Assembly: GCA_964446835.1 (NCBI GenBank)
Contig: CAYUQT010000048.1
Coordinates: forward strand, 12,911 to 76,910
Direction of reading: 5' to 3'
From: CAYUQT01 sp964446835
Lineage (GTDB): Bacteria; Planctomycetota; Phycisphaerae; UBA1845; JAFGLZ01
DNA length: 64,000 nt
The notes beneath the pieces are model-generated. The model had not been told where the DNA came from. It saw nothing but the letters and a program-made list of their open reading frames with translations, and searched no databases. The translations under genes and the position numbers were made by a program. This document shows, one piece after another, positions 55,387-63,978 of the stretch (the stretch's first letter is position 1; every line of letters begins with the position of its first letter).

Positions 55387-56694
55387 CTACTTGCCGGCAT
55401 CCTTTGATGGCTCCCCGTTCTCGACCACAACCGGACCCAACCGCCCCCGACGAGCGTCCACCAGTACCACATCGCCGACAGAGAGCCCCTGGAGAATCTC
55501 GACGCGGTCGGCAAGGCGGCGACCGGTCTGAACAACTTGTTCGACGGCCTGTCCTTTGCGCACGGCCCATGCCTTCTCCACACCGGCGAACTCGCGAACC
55601 GCAGTGGTCGGAACAGCCACGGCCTTGGCGTCCGGCTCAATAACGATGTCCGCTTCGGCAAAAAGCCCGATCTTCAGCTTCGACTCGGGATTCGGAAGAT
55701 CCACCTCGACGATCAATGAACGGTTCGTCATATCCAAGGCCGGGCTGATCCGGGTCACCGTTCCTGGATACAATTCGGTTTTGCCTTCGACGGAAACCTC
55801 CACACGCTGTCCCGGCCGAATGAACAATGCTTCGCGCTCCGGCACCCCGCCGTGAAACCGCAGCGGATTCGCGCGAACCAGTGTTACGACCGCCTGGCCG
55901 ATCTGAAGGTAGGCGCCCGGCGCCACATGTCGTTGCTGAACTACCCCCTCAAAGGGCGCACAGATCACCGCATCCTGACGCATCTGCCGGGCCAGCCCCA
56001 GTTCCGCCCGCCGCATTCCGACGGCGGCGGTTTGCGTATCCACGTCGTTCAGCGCCGAACGATACCTGGCCTCGGCCACCGCCACGGCCGCCTCGCGCCG
56101 TCCGCGCTCTTCGACGGATATCGCCTTCGTATCCAGCGAGACGATGCGCTCCAGGTTGGCCTTCGCTTCGTGCCAGACGGCTTCTTCCCGAACTACCATG
56201 GGAATCTTGACCGGATCGACAGCGTCGCTCGTGCTACCCGGCTTGAGCCCCAGTGTGGCGCGGGCCTGCTCCAACTGAGCCTCGGCCTGTTGCACGCGAA
56301 GGTCGAACTCGCGGGTCTCCAACGAAACCAGTTCATCGTTCGGATGAACGACCGAACCGATGTCCACGTTCACCCGCTCGACCCTGCCGGCCACCTTGGA
56401 TCCCACCACCGCCGTCTCGTCGCTCAACAGGCTGCCCTGTACGCGAACGATCCGTGGCCATTTCTCGAGTTGAACGGTGTGGACCTTCGCCTTCAGAGGT
56501 GGCTCGACGGAAGTACCCGAAGACGCCGCCTGAACGGTTCCATTATCCTTGCATCCCACCACGCTCAGCATGACGCCCGCGGACAACGCCATGGCGCAAC
56601 ACACTTCTACAATGCCAGTATCGCGCGATCGAACCGAACGGCACTTGGTCTGAGACAACACCGAACAACCCTCCCGTCGACTGCTGAACATCAT
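55387..56694 (-). CDS. RND periplasmic adaptor lipoprotein (membrane fusion protein)
   Basis: A 435-residue lipoprotein with lipobox SVVGC. It has the layout of the MFP family: a barrel-sandwich half (GRVERVNVDIGSVVHPND), a long alpha hairpin rich in Ala, Glu and Arg (FDLRVQQAEAQLEQARATLG), the second half-motif (APFEGVVQQRHVAPGAYLQIG) and the beta-barrel and membrane-proximal domains. It bridges the RND pump with an outer-membrane channel. The doubled ATG at 56694 was chosen; an in-frame ATG at 56727 or 56775 is possible. It is the first gene of the minus-strand pump operon. Confidence 0.88.
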   Translation of the reverse strand: MMFSSRREGCSVLSQTKCRSVRSRDTGIVEVCCAMALSAGVMLSVVGCKDNGTVQAASSGTSVEPPLKAKVHTVQLEKWPRIVRVQGSLLSDETAVVGSKVAGRVERVNVDIGSVVHPNDELVSLETREFDLRVQQAEAQLEQARATLGLKPGSTSDAVDPVKIPMVVREEAVWHEAKANLERIVSLDTKAISVEERGRREAAVAVAEARYRSALNDVDTQTAAVGMRRAELGLARQMRQDAVICAPFEGVVQQRHVAPGAYLQIGQAVVTLVRANPLRFHGGVPEREALFIRPGQRVEVSVEGKTELYPGTVTRISPALDMTNRSLIVEVDLPNPESKLKIGLFAEADIVIEPDAKAVAVPTTAVREFAGVEKAWAVRKGQAVEQVVQTGRRLADRVEILQGLSVGDVVLVDARRGRLGPVVVENGEPSKDAGK

Positions 56695-56798
56695 GGGAAC
56701 CGTCCCCCAATGTATCGCCCAATGCATTGTGCAGCGACCAGACTCATGCGAATGAAGGATTGGGGGAAAGTCCACCTCATCGAAACAGCACCAACGGC

Positions 56799-56804
56799 AT
56801 TATA
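56799..56804 (-). promoter_or_regulatory. Candidate -10 of the pump operon
   Basis: On the minus strand TATAAT within CCGTATAATGCC, about 105 nt upstream of the adaptor start. The six bases match the consensus fully but no -35 was found. Confidence 0.4.
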
Positions 56805-56945
56805 CGGTTCCAAGAGTATGGATGCGATATGCCGCGGCCCACGGACTACTCTCTCAGGCTTGCACGGCTGCCACGATCCGGTGATCATCCTGTTCACCCC
56901 CATACAGTCACGGAACCCGGAGATCGCCCAAAGGAGAACACGACC

Positions 56946-58226
56946 ATGAGCAGCAGGCCACGCCCGGAGCATTCCAGCACGGTCCCCACTCGCAGGGGCT
57001 TCCTTCATGCCGCAGGTGCCACGCTCCTGACGGGAGGCACCATCACAATGGGAGCCGCCGAGTCTCCTGCCGAGGGTGTCGCGCCGCCCGATCCGCCGAA
57101 CTATACACCACTCGATCCGAGCCGGAAGGTGCGAATGGGCATCGTGGGAGGCGGATTCGGTGCCGGATTCTATTGGCACCTGCACCCCAACTGTGTCGTC
57201 CAGGCGGTCAGTGACCTGATTCCGCAACGTCGCGAACTGCTCATGAAGACCTACCGATGCGATCGATCGTATGAGTCTCTCGAGAAGCTGATCCTCGACA
57301 AGGACATCGACGCCGTGGTCATCTGCACCGGCGCGCCCGATCACGCCCGCCACGCCATCCAGGCCCTCAAGGCCGGCAAACACGTGTGGTGTGCCGTACC
57401 GGCGTGTCACACGCTGGAGGAGGCCCAATCGCTGAAGGAAACAAAGGAGCACACCGGCCTGAAGTACATGATGGCCGAGACCAGCTACTACCACACATTT
57501 GCTATGGCCGCCCGGGAGCTGTTCCGCCAGGGTGCGTTCGGCGAGATCTTCTACAGCGAGGTCGAGTACTCGCACCCCCTCGTCAACGAGCTGAGCCAGT
57601 GGTGGTATTGCCCGGATGGGAAACCGACCTGGCGAAACGGATACCCGCCCGCTTTCTACCCCACGCACGGGACTGCCTACTCCACTGGAGTAACGCGGGA
57701 GCGGGTGGTCGCCGTCTCGGCATTGGGCCTGTGCGCGCCGCCGATCGATCGCGTTCCGCCCGGCAACAACGGCTATGGCGCCGGGAAGAACCCCTATGAC
57801 AATCCGTTTAATGTCACGGTCATGCTGTTCAAAACGAATAAGGATCACATCGTGCGCTGCAAGGTTGTCTTTGCGGGTACCAACGCCGGTGAACGAGCCG
57901 AACTCTATGGAACGACCATGAGTCTCTACACGCCCCGGGAATCGAGTGGCCAGCCCTTCCGAATGCATGGACCGGGCGCTCCGCGATGGACGCGTCTGCC
58001 GGATTACTCGCGGCGACTGCCGGATGCCCTGCGGTTGGCCAGCGGCCACGGTGGATCGCACACGCACCTCACGCACGAGTTCATCGCTGCCCTCATTGAG
58101 AACCGCGAGCCAGCCATCGACGTCTATGAAGCCCTGGCCATGGGAGTGCCGGGAATCGTCGCTCACCAATCCGCTCTGAGAGGCGGTGAGCAATTGAAGG
58201 TGCCGAGCTTCGATCGGCCGACGTGA
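56946..58226 (+). CDS. Tat-exported Gfo/Idh/MocA-family oxidoreductase
   Basis: AAAGGAGA nine bases before the ATG at 56946; twin-arginine signal (PTRRGFLHAAGATLL). The 426-residue protein has a Rossmann domain (MGIVGGGFGAGFYW, the glycine-rich NAD(P) loop), then IDAVVICTGAPDHARHA and AGKHVWCAVPACHT (EKP-like region with altered residues). A C-terminal alpha/beta substrate domain follows with GSHTHLTHEFIAAL near the end. Members act on sugars and cyclitols; Tat export lets the protein leave with its cofactor bound. It lies opposite to the pump operon and leads the following plus-strand genes. Confidence 0.88.
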   Translation: MSSRPRPEHSSTVPTRRGFLHAAGATLLTGGTITMGAAESPAEGVAPPDPPNYTPLDPSRKVRMGIVGGGFGAGFYWHLHPNCVVQAVSDLIPQRRELLMKTYRCDRSYESLEKLILDKDIDAVVICTGAPDHARHAIQALKAGKHVWCAVPACHTLEEAQSLKETKEHTGLKYMMAETSYYHTFAMAARELFRQGAFGEIFYSEVEYSHPLVNELSQWWYCPDGKPTWRNGYPPAFYPTHGTAYSTGVTRERVVAVSALGLCAPPIDRVPPGNNGYGAGKNPYDNPFNVTVMLFKTNKDHIVRCKVVFAGTNAGERAELYGTTMSLYTPRESSGQPFRMHGPGAPRWTRLPDYSRRLPDALRLASGHGGSHTHLTHEFIAALIENREPAIDVYEALAMGVPGIVAHQSALRGGEQLKVPSFDRPT

Positions 58227-58315
58227 TGAGACTCGCGTGCTGGTACTCTTTTCGGACGCGTCTGAGCATGACATGTGCCATCGCGAAGACGCGCCGGAAG
58301 GACCAAGGAGACGTC

Positions 58316-60679
58316 GTGTACTCAATCGAAATGCCACACAAGGGCAGGACACACATCTGGTGGTGCTCTGCCATTGTCGTAGGCTGCGGCCTGATCCTCT
58401 CAACGCCGGCCAAGGCTGAGAACGCAAAGAGCGAGATACGGATCGCCATCGTACCGGCGGCGCAAGGTCGGCAGATTGTCCGACTCTCGCTCCCGTGTCC
58501 CCGGGGACTGTTGCGAGAGGGACAAGGCCTGTCCGTCCGCGACCATCAGAATGAGATGGTAGCCGCTGTGCGATCACTGACCTGGCACCCCACCATCGGC
58601 CAGGAACCCCGGTCGGTCCGCATGGTGATGGTCACGTTTCCTTACGTCTTTCAGGGTCAGCAGCCTGTTCCGCTGATCCTTCGGGCAACGCCGGCCACAG
58701 GCGACAGGCCGTTCAGATCGCCCGCCCACGTGAAGGTTCTCAACGATACGGTGACGATTGCCTATTCCGATGGCCACACGTTCGAGGCCCGGCTGCTCGC
58801 GCCAGCACTGACACCGCCTATCGAATCGCAGACGGACACAGTCGAATCCAATGCCCATTTCCTCTGGCAGCGGACACGGTTCTCCGATACGCAGTGGCCG
58901 CGGGTGATCGAAGTCCGCGTCGATGCGATGGGCACTGTCGCCGTGGTGGCCCACCTTCAGCGCAAGCTGCCCGGCCACGGTCGAGCCCCCGATTTCGGAT
59001 GGGAGATCACCACTCAGGCATCCTCCAGCAGACTCCAGCACGGCGGCGACGACATCGAGATCGGTCAGGAACCGGTGTCGCGCCCCCTGAACGCCGGCAA
59101 GCCCTGTGCACTCCTGCTGGCCGACGGCACCTACCGCATCGATCACCCAACGGTCCCTCTGAAGCGACGGGGAAACGCCGAAATCCGCCGCGAGCCGAAC
59201 GGTCGTCTGACGTATCGCTACCGGCGCTGCACGGCTGCCGAGAAGGTCCCGATGCAACAGGCCGCGTGGCATCGGGCCGAATTCGTCGTGGCGCCAGCTT
59301 CTCAGGCTCGGTTGACGGCCACAATCGAGTACGCCCACGAGATCCGCCTCGACTGGCGCGCCTGGGATGAACTGTACGCCACGGGTGAACCGCCCGATCT
59401 GAAGGACCAGCCGGAGCTGGCTGCGCTGATGCAGTATCATCGCGACGCGATCGTTCGAAGCATGGCGCACGGCGACGACTGGGGCAATGTCACCGGGTTT
59501 TCCGACGAGGCGACGACGGGGACGGCGATCGGTATGAACCGACTGAACCACTGCCCACCGATCTTCGATGAGGCCCGACGGAACGGCAGCCGACGGTTGC
59601 TCGATGTGGCGGTGCTGTGGTGCGACAACTTTCATGACCAGACCATCTGGTGGGGACCCGGGCAGACCGGCGGCACGCGGTATCCGAATCTGATCGCCAT
59701 GCGTCAGAGGCCTCCAGATAATGATCAGTCCTACATGTGGCGATCGAATACCTCGGTCAACTTCTGCACGAAGGGATACGACTCGTTCTTCCTCGCATAT
59801 GAACAGACCGGCGACCCTCGGATGCTGGAGGCACTCGAAGCACAGGTCCGCTACGCGGCAGCACATGTCCACACCGATCAGGGCGAGTGCCGCAACATCG
59901 GCGATGTCAGCGACTTCGTTCGGCTCTACGAGTGCACCGGCCGGCGGCAGTACCTTGACGAGGCCGGCCGGCTGTATCGTGAACTGAGAGGCCGGCTGTC
60001 TGCCGGCGATCTGTTCAGCCAGGGCGGCCAGCCGATCGAGCCGAACCCCCCGTTCATTAACGAGGATGAAACGGGGTATCGCCGTCCGTTCGCCAAACCC
60101 TACATCATCGGCTATGCCCTGGCCGGCCTGCCCCGACTGGCCCGGCATGAGCCAAACGAACCGAAGCTCCGCGACGTAGTGTGTGCCGTAGCAGATTTCC
60201 TGGTCGATAGTCAGGACCCTCTGGGAGGCTGGCGCTACCCTCATCCGCGATCGAGCTTCCTCATCCTCGGTCAGGCGATGGAACACGCCTGGCAACTGGT
60301 TCAGGCGGATCGACTGCTTGGTCCACAAGACAAGCACCTCGACGCCATCGAACGAGTCTTGCGTCAGCGATTCGCCGGATGGGCCAAGACAGGCAAGACC
60401 CTGGCGTCGCTGACGGGCTGGGAACAGGCCGCCGGCAAAGGCAAGGACCTCACGGACCTCTCGGCCCTGTACAAGCACCCGAACGATCGCGACCCCTCGC
60501 GGGACTATACCGAAGGTCTTCCGCAATTCGGAGCCCAACCGCCGGAGGCCCTGGTGTACTTTCCGGAGGTGCTGGCGTTCTATCTGAAGCATCGTCCCGC
60601 CTCGCGTCTGTTGGCACCGCCGAGGGACGACGAGCCGCTGGGCAAGGTCCTGAAACGGGTAGCAGGCCAAGCGAAGTAG
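58316..60679 (+). CDS. Exported alpha/alpha-barrel protein, polysaccharide-lyase-like (tentative)
   Basis: The GTG at 58316 has AAGGAG five bases upstream and gives a signal peptide (WWCSAIVVGCGLILSTPAKA); the longer frame starting at 58223 overlaps the oxidoreductase stop. The 787-residue protein starts with a beta domain with RLSLPCPRGLL and SVRDHQNEMV, like the N-terminal domain of exo-rhamnogalacturonan lyase-family proteins. The second half is helical, with HGDDWGNVTGFSD, RNIGDVSDFVRLYECTG and GGWRYPHPRSS, consistent with an (alpha/alpha)6 barrel. Catalytic residues cannot be named. A pectin-type or other acidic polysaccharide is a plausible target. Confidence 0.5.
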   Translation: MYSIEMPHKGRTHIWWCSAIVVGCGLILSTPAKAENAKSEIRIAIVPAAQGRQIVRLSLPCPRGLLREGQGLSVRDHQNEMVAAVRSLTWHPTIGQEPRSVRMVMVTFPYVFQGQQPVPLILRATPATGDRPFRSPAHVKVLNDTVTIAYSDGHTFEARLLAPALTPPIESQTDTVESNAHFLWQRTRFSDTQWPRVIEVRVDAMGTVAVVAHLQRKLPGHGRAPDFGWEITTQASSSRLQHGGDDIEIGQEPVSRPLNAGKPCALLLADGTYRIDHPTVPLKRRGNAEIRREPNGRLTYRYRRCTAAEKVPMQQAAWHRAEFVVAPASQARLTATIEYAHEIRLDWRAWDELYATGEPPDLKDQPELAALMQYHRDAIVRSMAHGDDWGNVTGFSDEATTGTAIGMNRLNHCPPIFDEARRNGSRRLLDVAVLWCDNFHDQTIWWGPGQTGGTRYPNLIAMRQRPPDNDQSYMWRSNTSVNFCTKGYDSFFLAYEQTGDPRMLEALEAQVRYAAAHVHTDQGECRNIGDVSDFVRLYECTGRRQYLDEAGRLYRELRGRLSAGDLFSQGGQPIEPNPPFINEDETGYRRPFAKPYIIGYALAGLPRLARHEPNEPKLRDVVCAVADFLVDSQDPLGGWRYPHPRSSFLILGQAMEHAWQLVQADRLLGPQDKHLDAIERVLRQRFAGWAKTGKTLASLTGWEQAAGKGKDLTDLSALYKHPNDRDPSRDYTEGLPQFGAQPPEALVYFPEVLAFYLKHRPASRLLAPPRDDEPLGKVLKRVAGQAK

Positions 60680-60724
60680 GATGCAGAGGGCCTCAGAGAA
60701 CGGGGGAATCCCTGGAGACTCGCC

Positions 60725-61702
60725 ATGGATCGGATGAAGACGATGATAGCACCCTATGGTCTGCTCACGGTCCTGTTCACCTCGTGTACGTGCCTCAGCG
60801 ATGCTGGTGCCGAGACACGAGACATCCTCACCGCGGCCAACCCGAACCCCCAGGTCTTGCCGACCCTCGGCGTGTGGCAGGACGGCAAGCTGATCCTGGT
60901 GTCTGCCCGATTTCCGAACGTGCCAGACTTCACTTGTGACTCGTGGTGCTATGAGAGCGATGTCGATTTCCTGAACGCCCGCGACCTCGGAGGCGGCAGA
61001 CTGGAGATCCGACATCGTGTCCGCGAGCAGCCGAATCTGATCCTGGTAACCCATGTCCTTCCGGAGCCTGGTGCCGTCGAGTTCATCGCCCATCCCGAGT
61101 TGGACGGGGCCTCTCCGGCCACAATGCCGGCTTCTGTGCTGACCCCCAATCTCTGCTGGCAACTTCGCCGAGCGAAGGGCTTCGCCAGTGCACCGGATCC
61201 CTACCCCGAATTCGTCAAGCGATGTTTCATCTTCACGGAGAAGGGACGGACATTTCTCGATAAGACCCACCGCCGCAAGATTCCCTGCCGCCCCGCCGAT
61301 GACAAGTACAACAACCCGCCGTGGGTGCAGATGTATGTAGGGACGTGGCAGGACATCCCCCAGTGCGGACCGACCTCCTGGGCCGACTACAGCACGGATC
61401 GATACGCCACCACCGTCATCGGCGCGGTATCGCGAGACGGCAAGTACCTTGCCGCGATGGCGAACGATTCCGCCACCCTGATGTGTCAGGCATGGCACGA
61501 TTGTCTGCACAACAACCCCCAATGGTCGCCCACCGACGCACCGCCGGCGCGGCGAGTCTGGCGCCTGAAGATCTACGTGATGGAGAACACCCCCGAGGCG
61601 CTGCTGGCCCGTGTCATCTGGGATTTTCCCCGGTCGCGACGACTGGCCGGCGCGGAATCATCTGCCGGTGCTGCACCTCCCCAGCCGCAGAGAGCCCAGT
61701 GA
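60725..61702 (+). CDS. Exported protein of unknown function
   Basis: GGAG eight bases before the ATG; signal peptide-like YGLLTVLFTSCTCLSDAGA, whose TSCTC may or may not be a lipobox. The 325-residue body is predicted beta-rich with CDSWCYESDVDFL, RHRVREQPNLILVTHVLPEPG and VQMYVGTWQD; no family is recognised. The Cys content is higher than for its neighbours. It follows the alpha/alpha-barrel gene by 46 nt and is probably co-transcribed. Its last 45 nt overlap the end of the convergent CBM9-like gene. Confidence 0.55.
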   Translation: MDRMKTMIAPYGLLTVLFTSCTCLSDAGAETRDILTAANPNPQVLPTLGVWQDGKLILVSARFPNVPDFTCDSWCYESDVDFLNARDLGGGRLEIRHRVREQPNLILVTHVLPEPGAVEFIAHPELDGASPATMPASVLTPNLCWQLRRAKGFASAPDPYPEFVKRCFIFTEKGRTFLDKTHRRKIPCRPADDKYNNPPWVQMYVGTWQDIPQCGPTSWADYSTDRYATTVIGAVSRDGKYLAAMANDSATLMCQAWHDCLHNNPQWSPTDAPPARRVWRLKIYVMENTPEALLARVIWDFPRSRRLAGAESSAGAAPPQPQRAQ

Positions 61703-62386
61703 ACCGGGGACATGGAAGTCCGGCTCCCGGGTACCGGGATCGATCCAACTGATCCAGTGTTCTTCCGGCGGCCCTCCCCTTGTGTGGCTGAACTCGGCCC
61801 GAAACACGCCCGCCCTGAGTGGAAGCCCCGCGGAGCGCGACCAGAGACCGAGCGACTCCAGCGTCGCCAGCGGAATCGATCCTTCAACGACATAGCCCTG
61901 CCCGCTGCGCGACGCCGCGACACGCAGGCCCGGGCAGTTCCACGAACTGTCGAACTTGCGATAGTACGTTGCCGCGTAATCGTGCACTCGGGCGAGCGGA
62001 TCGATCTCCAGACAGTAGTAGCGTTTCATCTCGGTGTCGCAGGACATGAAGACCTCGACGCGATCCTCGCCGTTGACAACCGATTCGTCGGCAAAGGCCT
62101 CGGCCGCCACGATGTCGGAGTCCTGAACCTCAAAACAGAAGAAGAATGACGCATGGTCGCATACCGCCCGGAACTGAGTCGAAGGCGCCGGCCGCTTCTC
62201 CCACGGGTAGGTGAAGTCCTTCAGGATCGAGGCGGTCTTCCATGCCGACTCCTCCATGGCCCCATCGACCTTGATGCCGGCCTGTGGAAGGGAGTGAACC
62301 TCGTACATCTTCGGGCCGGACCGCATCGCACAGCCGGCCACCGCGAGCAGCGTCACCGCCATTATCGATCGAGTCATCGTATGCAC
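61658..62386 (-). CDS. CBM9-like lipoprotein
   Basis: A 242-residue lipoprotein (lipobox AVAGC). The mature part has SLPQAGIKVDGAMEESAW, FRAVCDHASFFFCFEVQDSD, DRVEVFMSCD and FRAEFSHTRGG, the pattern of family 9 carbohydrate-binding modules, which often stand alone in bacteroidetes and planctomycetes. It probably binds glycan ends at the cell surface. Two possible ATGs (62386, 62377) differ by three residues. It is divergent from the kelch gene. Confidence 0.75.
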   Translation of the reverse strand: MHTMTRSIMAVTLLAVAGCAMRSGPKMYEVHSLPQAGIKVDGAMEESAWKTASILKDFTYPWEKRPAPSTQFRAVCDHASFFFCFEVQDSDIVAAEAFADESVVNGEDRVEVFMSCDTEMKRYYCLEIDPLARVHDYAATYYRKFDSSWNCPGLRVAASRSGQGYVVEGSIPLATLESLGLWSRSAGLPLRAGVFRAEFSHTRGGPPEEHWISWIDPGTREPDFHVPGSLGSLRLGRCSTGR

Positions 62387-62495
62387 TCCGCCATAGCGTC
62401 CTGCTCAACACCGAGTCCTCAATGCGTTCACGGGTTTCGCCCCGCCTCGCCCATGACTACAATCCTATGCCGCTTCCTGACAGGAGGAAATACCG

Positions 62496-63560
62496 ATGCG
62501 TACGTCGAGCCTTCATGGTCTGTGTGTCGTCCTGGCATGCCTGATCGGAGCCGGCATGGCACTGGGCGAAGAGCCCCCCTACCGCTGGACCTGCGTCACG
62601 ATGAAGGGGCCGTTTGCCCCTCGCGATGGGGCGGGGGCCCTGACGTTCGCCGGCAGGATGTGGCTGCTCGGCGGCTGGAACCCTCGGGACAAGGTCCACT
62701 TCCCCTCGATATGCACCAATGATGTCTGGAGTTCGAAGGACGGCCTGTCGTGGACGCTGGAAAAGCCGAATACCTTCGGCACGCCGAGCTTCGATCCGGC
62801 TCGCGACTGGGAAGGCCGGCACACGGCCGGCTATGTCGTCCTCAAGGGCAAGATGTGGATTGTCGGTGGAGACCCCATACAGAAGCACTATCAGCATGAC
62901 GTGTGGAACTCTGCCGACGGAAAGACGTGGCATCACGTCAATAAGGGACGCAACGTGCCATGGAGTCCGCGGGTTCTGCACTACACGGTGGCGTTCAAGG
63001 AGAAGATCTGGGTCATCGGGGGGCAGACGGTTCCGCAGTTCGGCCCGGCCGACGAGCAGTTCTATCGGGACATCTGGAACTCCTCCGATGGGATCACGTG
63101 GACGCAGGTGACACCCCAGTCGCCGTACTGGCCGCAGCGAGGCATGATCGGCGGCAGTGTCGTGTTCAAGGACCGTATATGGATCCTGGGCGGCGGCACC
63201 TACGACACGCCGAAGGTCCCCAAGAGGAAGTTCTACAACGACGTGTGGAGTTCTGCGGACGGTGTGAGCTGGACCCAACACGTCGAGGCCGCCCCCTGGG
63301 CACCCCGGCAGTATCACGATGTGGCCGTCTTTGACGACCGGATGTGGGTTCTGGAGGGATACTACGAGGCCTCCGGCAACCGGAAGGATGTCTGGTACTC
63401 TGCCGATGGCGTAACATGGCACGAGGTGCCCAACACACCCTGGAAGCCCCGCCACGCCGCCAGTGTCTTCACGCATGACAATGCCCTGTGGATGGTCGTG
63501 GGGAACAACATGGAACCCGATGTCTGGAAGCTGCAGCGCACGACGGCGGTAAGTCCGTAG
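62496..63560 (+). CDS. Exported kelch-repeat propeller protein
   Basis: AGGAGG before the ATG and a signal peptide (LCVVLACLIGAGMALGEE). The 354-residue protein has six kelch-type repeats: MWLLGGWN..DVWSSKDGLSW, MWIVGGD..DVWNSADGKTW, and so on, ending with a short blade. The glycine doublet and the Tyr/Trp at fixed positions are preserved. Galactose-oxidase-like or N-acetylneuraminate epimerase-like propellers share this layout, but copper ligands are not obvious. Role is likely glycan binding or modification. A -10-like TACAAT (62458-62463) lies upstream. Confidence 0.8.
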   Translation: MRTSSLHGLCVVLACLIGAGMALGEEPPYRWTCVTMKGPFAPRDGAGALTFAGRMWLLGGWNPRDKVHFPSICTNDVWSSKDGLSWTLEKPNTFGTPSFDPARDWEGRHTAGYVVLKGKMWIVGGDPIQKHYQHDVWNSADGKTWHHVNKGRNVPWSPRVLHYTVAFKEKIWVIGGQTVPQFGPADEQFYRDIWNSSDGITWTQVTPQSPYWPQRGMIGGSVVFKDRIWILGGGTYDTPKVPKRKFYNDVWSSADGVSWTQHVEAAPWAPRQYHDVAVFDDRMWVLEGYYEASGNRKDVWYSADGVTWHEVPNTPWKPRHAASVFTHDNALWMVVGNNMEPDVWKLQRTTAVSP

Positions 63561-63926
63561 CGAGCATGCAACGGAAGACACCTGCCCGCCGGGATAGCGG
63601 ACGGTGAGCACACTGATCGGGCGGACAGTATCGTCTCTCTCAGTCTGTCCCACGAGCGAGTTGGGGACGGCTCATGCCGACTGTCGGTCCCCGTCTTCCG
63701 GGAACAGTGACTATAAGCGGCGATCTGTATTCCATATCCCTCCTTTGCCTGTCGCATCTATGTCCCAAGGGCGTCGGAAGCCCGGGCCTGATATCGTCGG
63801 GCGGTCATTGTGCCGATTTGTCCTCTGTGTCTGGGGGACCATCGGTGCGATTCCAGACGACTTCGGTGCCATGCATTCGGATAGAGCGGCGTTGTGGGGG
63901 TGGATCGTTCTCTGTGCGATCTGGTT

Positions 63927-63960
63927 TGTCGGCGAATGTCTCACATTGTCCCGTATTGTC
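63927..63960 (-). repeat. Four GACA cores at exact 10-bp spacing (minus strand)
   Basis: TGTC on the plus strand ends at 63930, 63940, 63950 and 63960. The 63934-63950 stretch (AATGTCTCACATTGTCC) matches the reverse complement of the array at 30684-30701 closely. Confidence 0.7.
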
Positions 63961-63978
63961 GCATGTTCGGCGGGGCGG

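Noticed and set aside
58574..61522. 982-residue open frame on the minus strand across two plus-strand genes
   Set aside because: It spans an intergenic gap and lies opposite genes with ribosome binding sites and signal peptides; no motif is recognisable.
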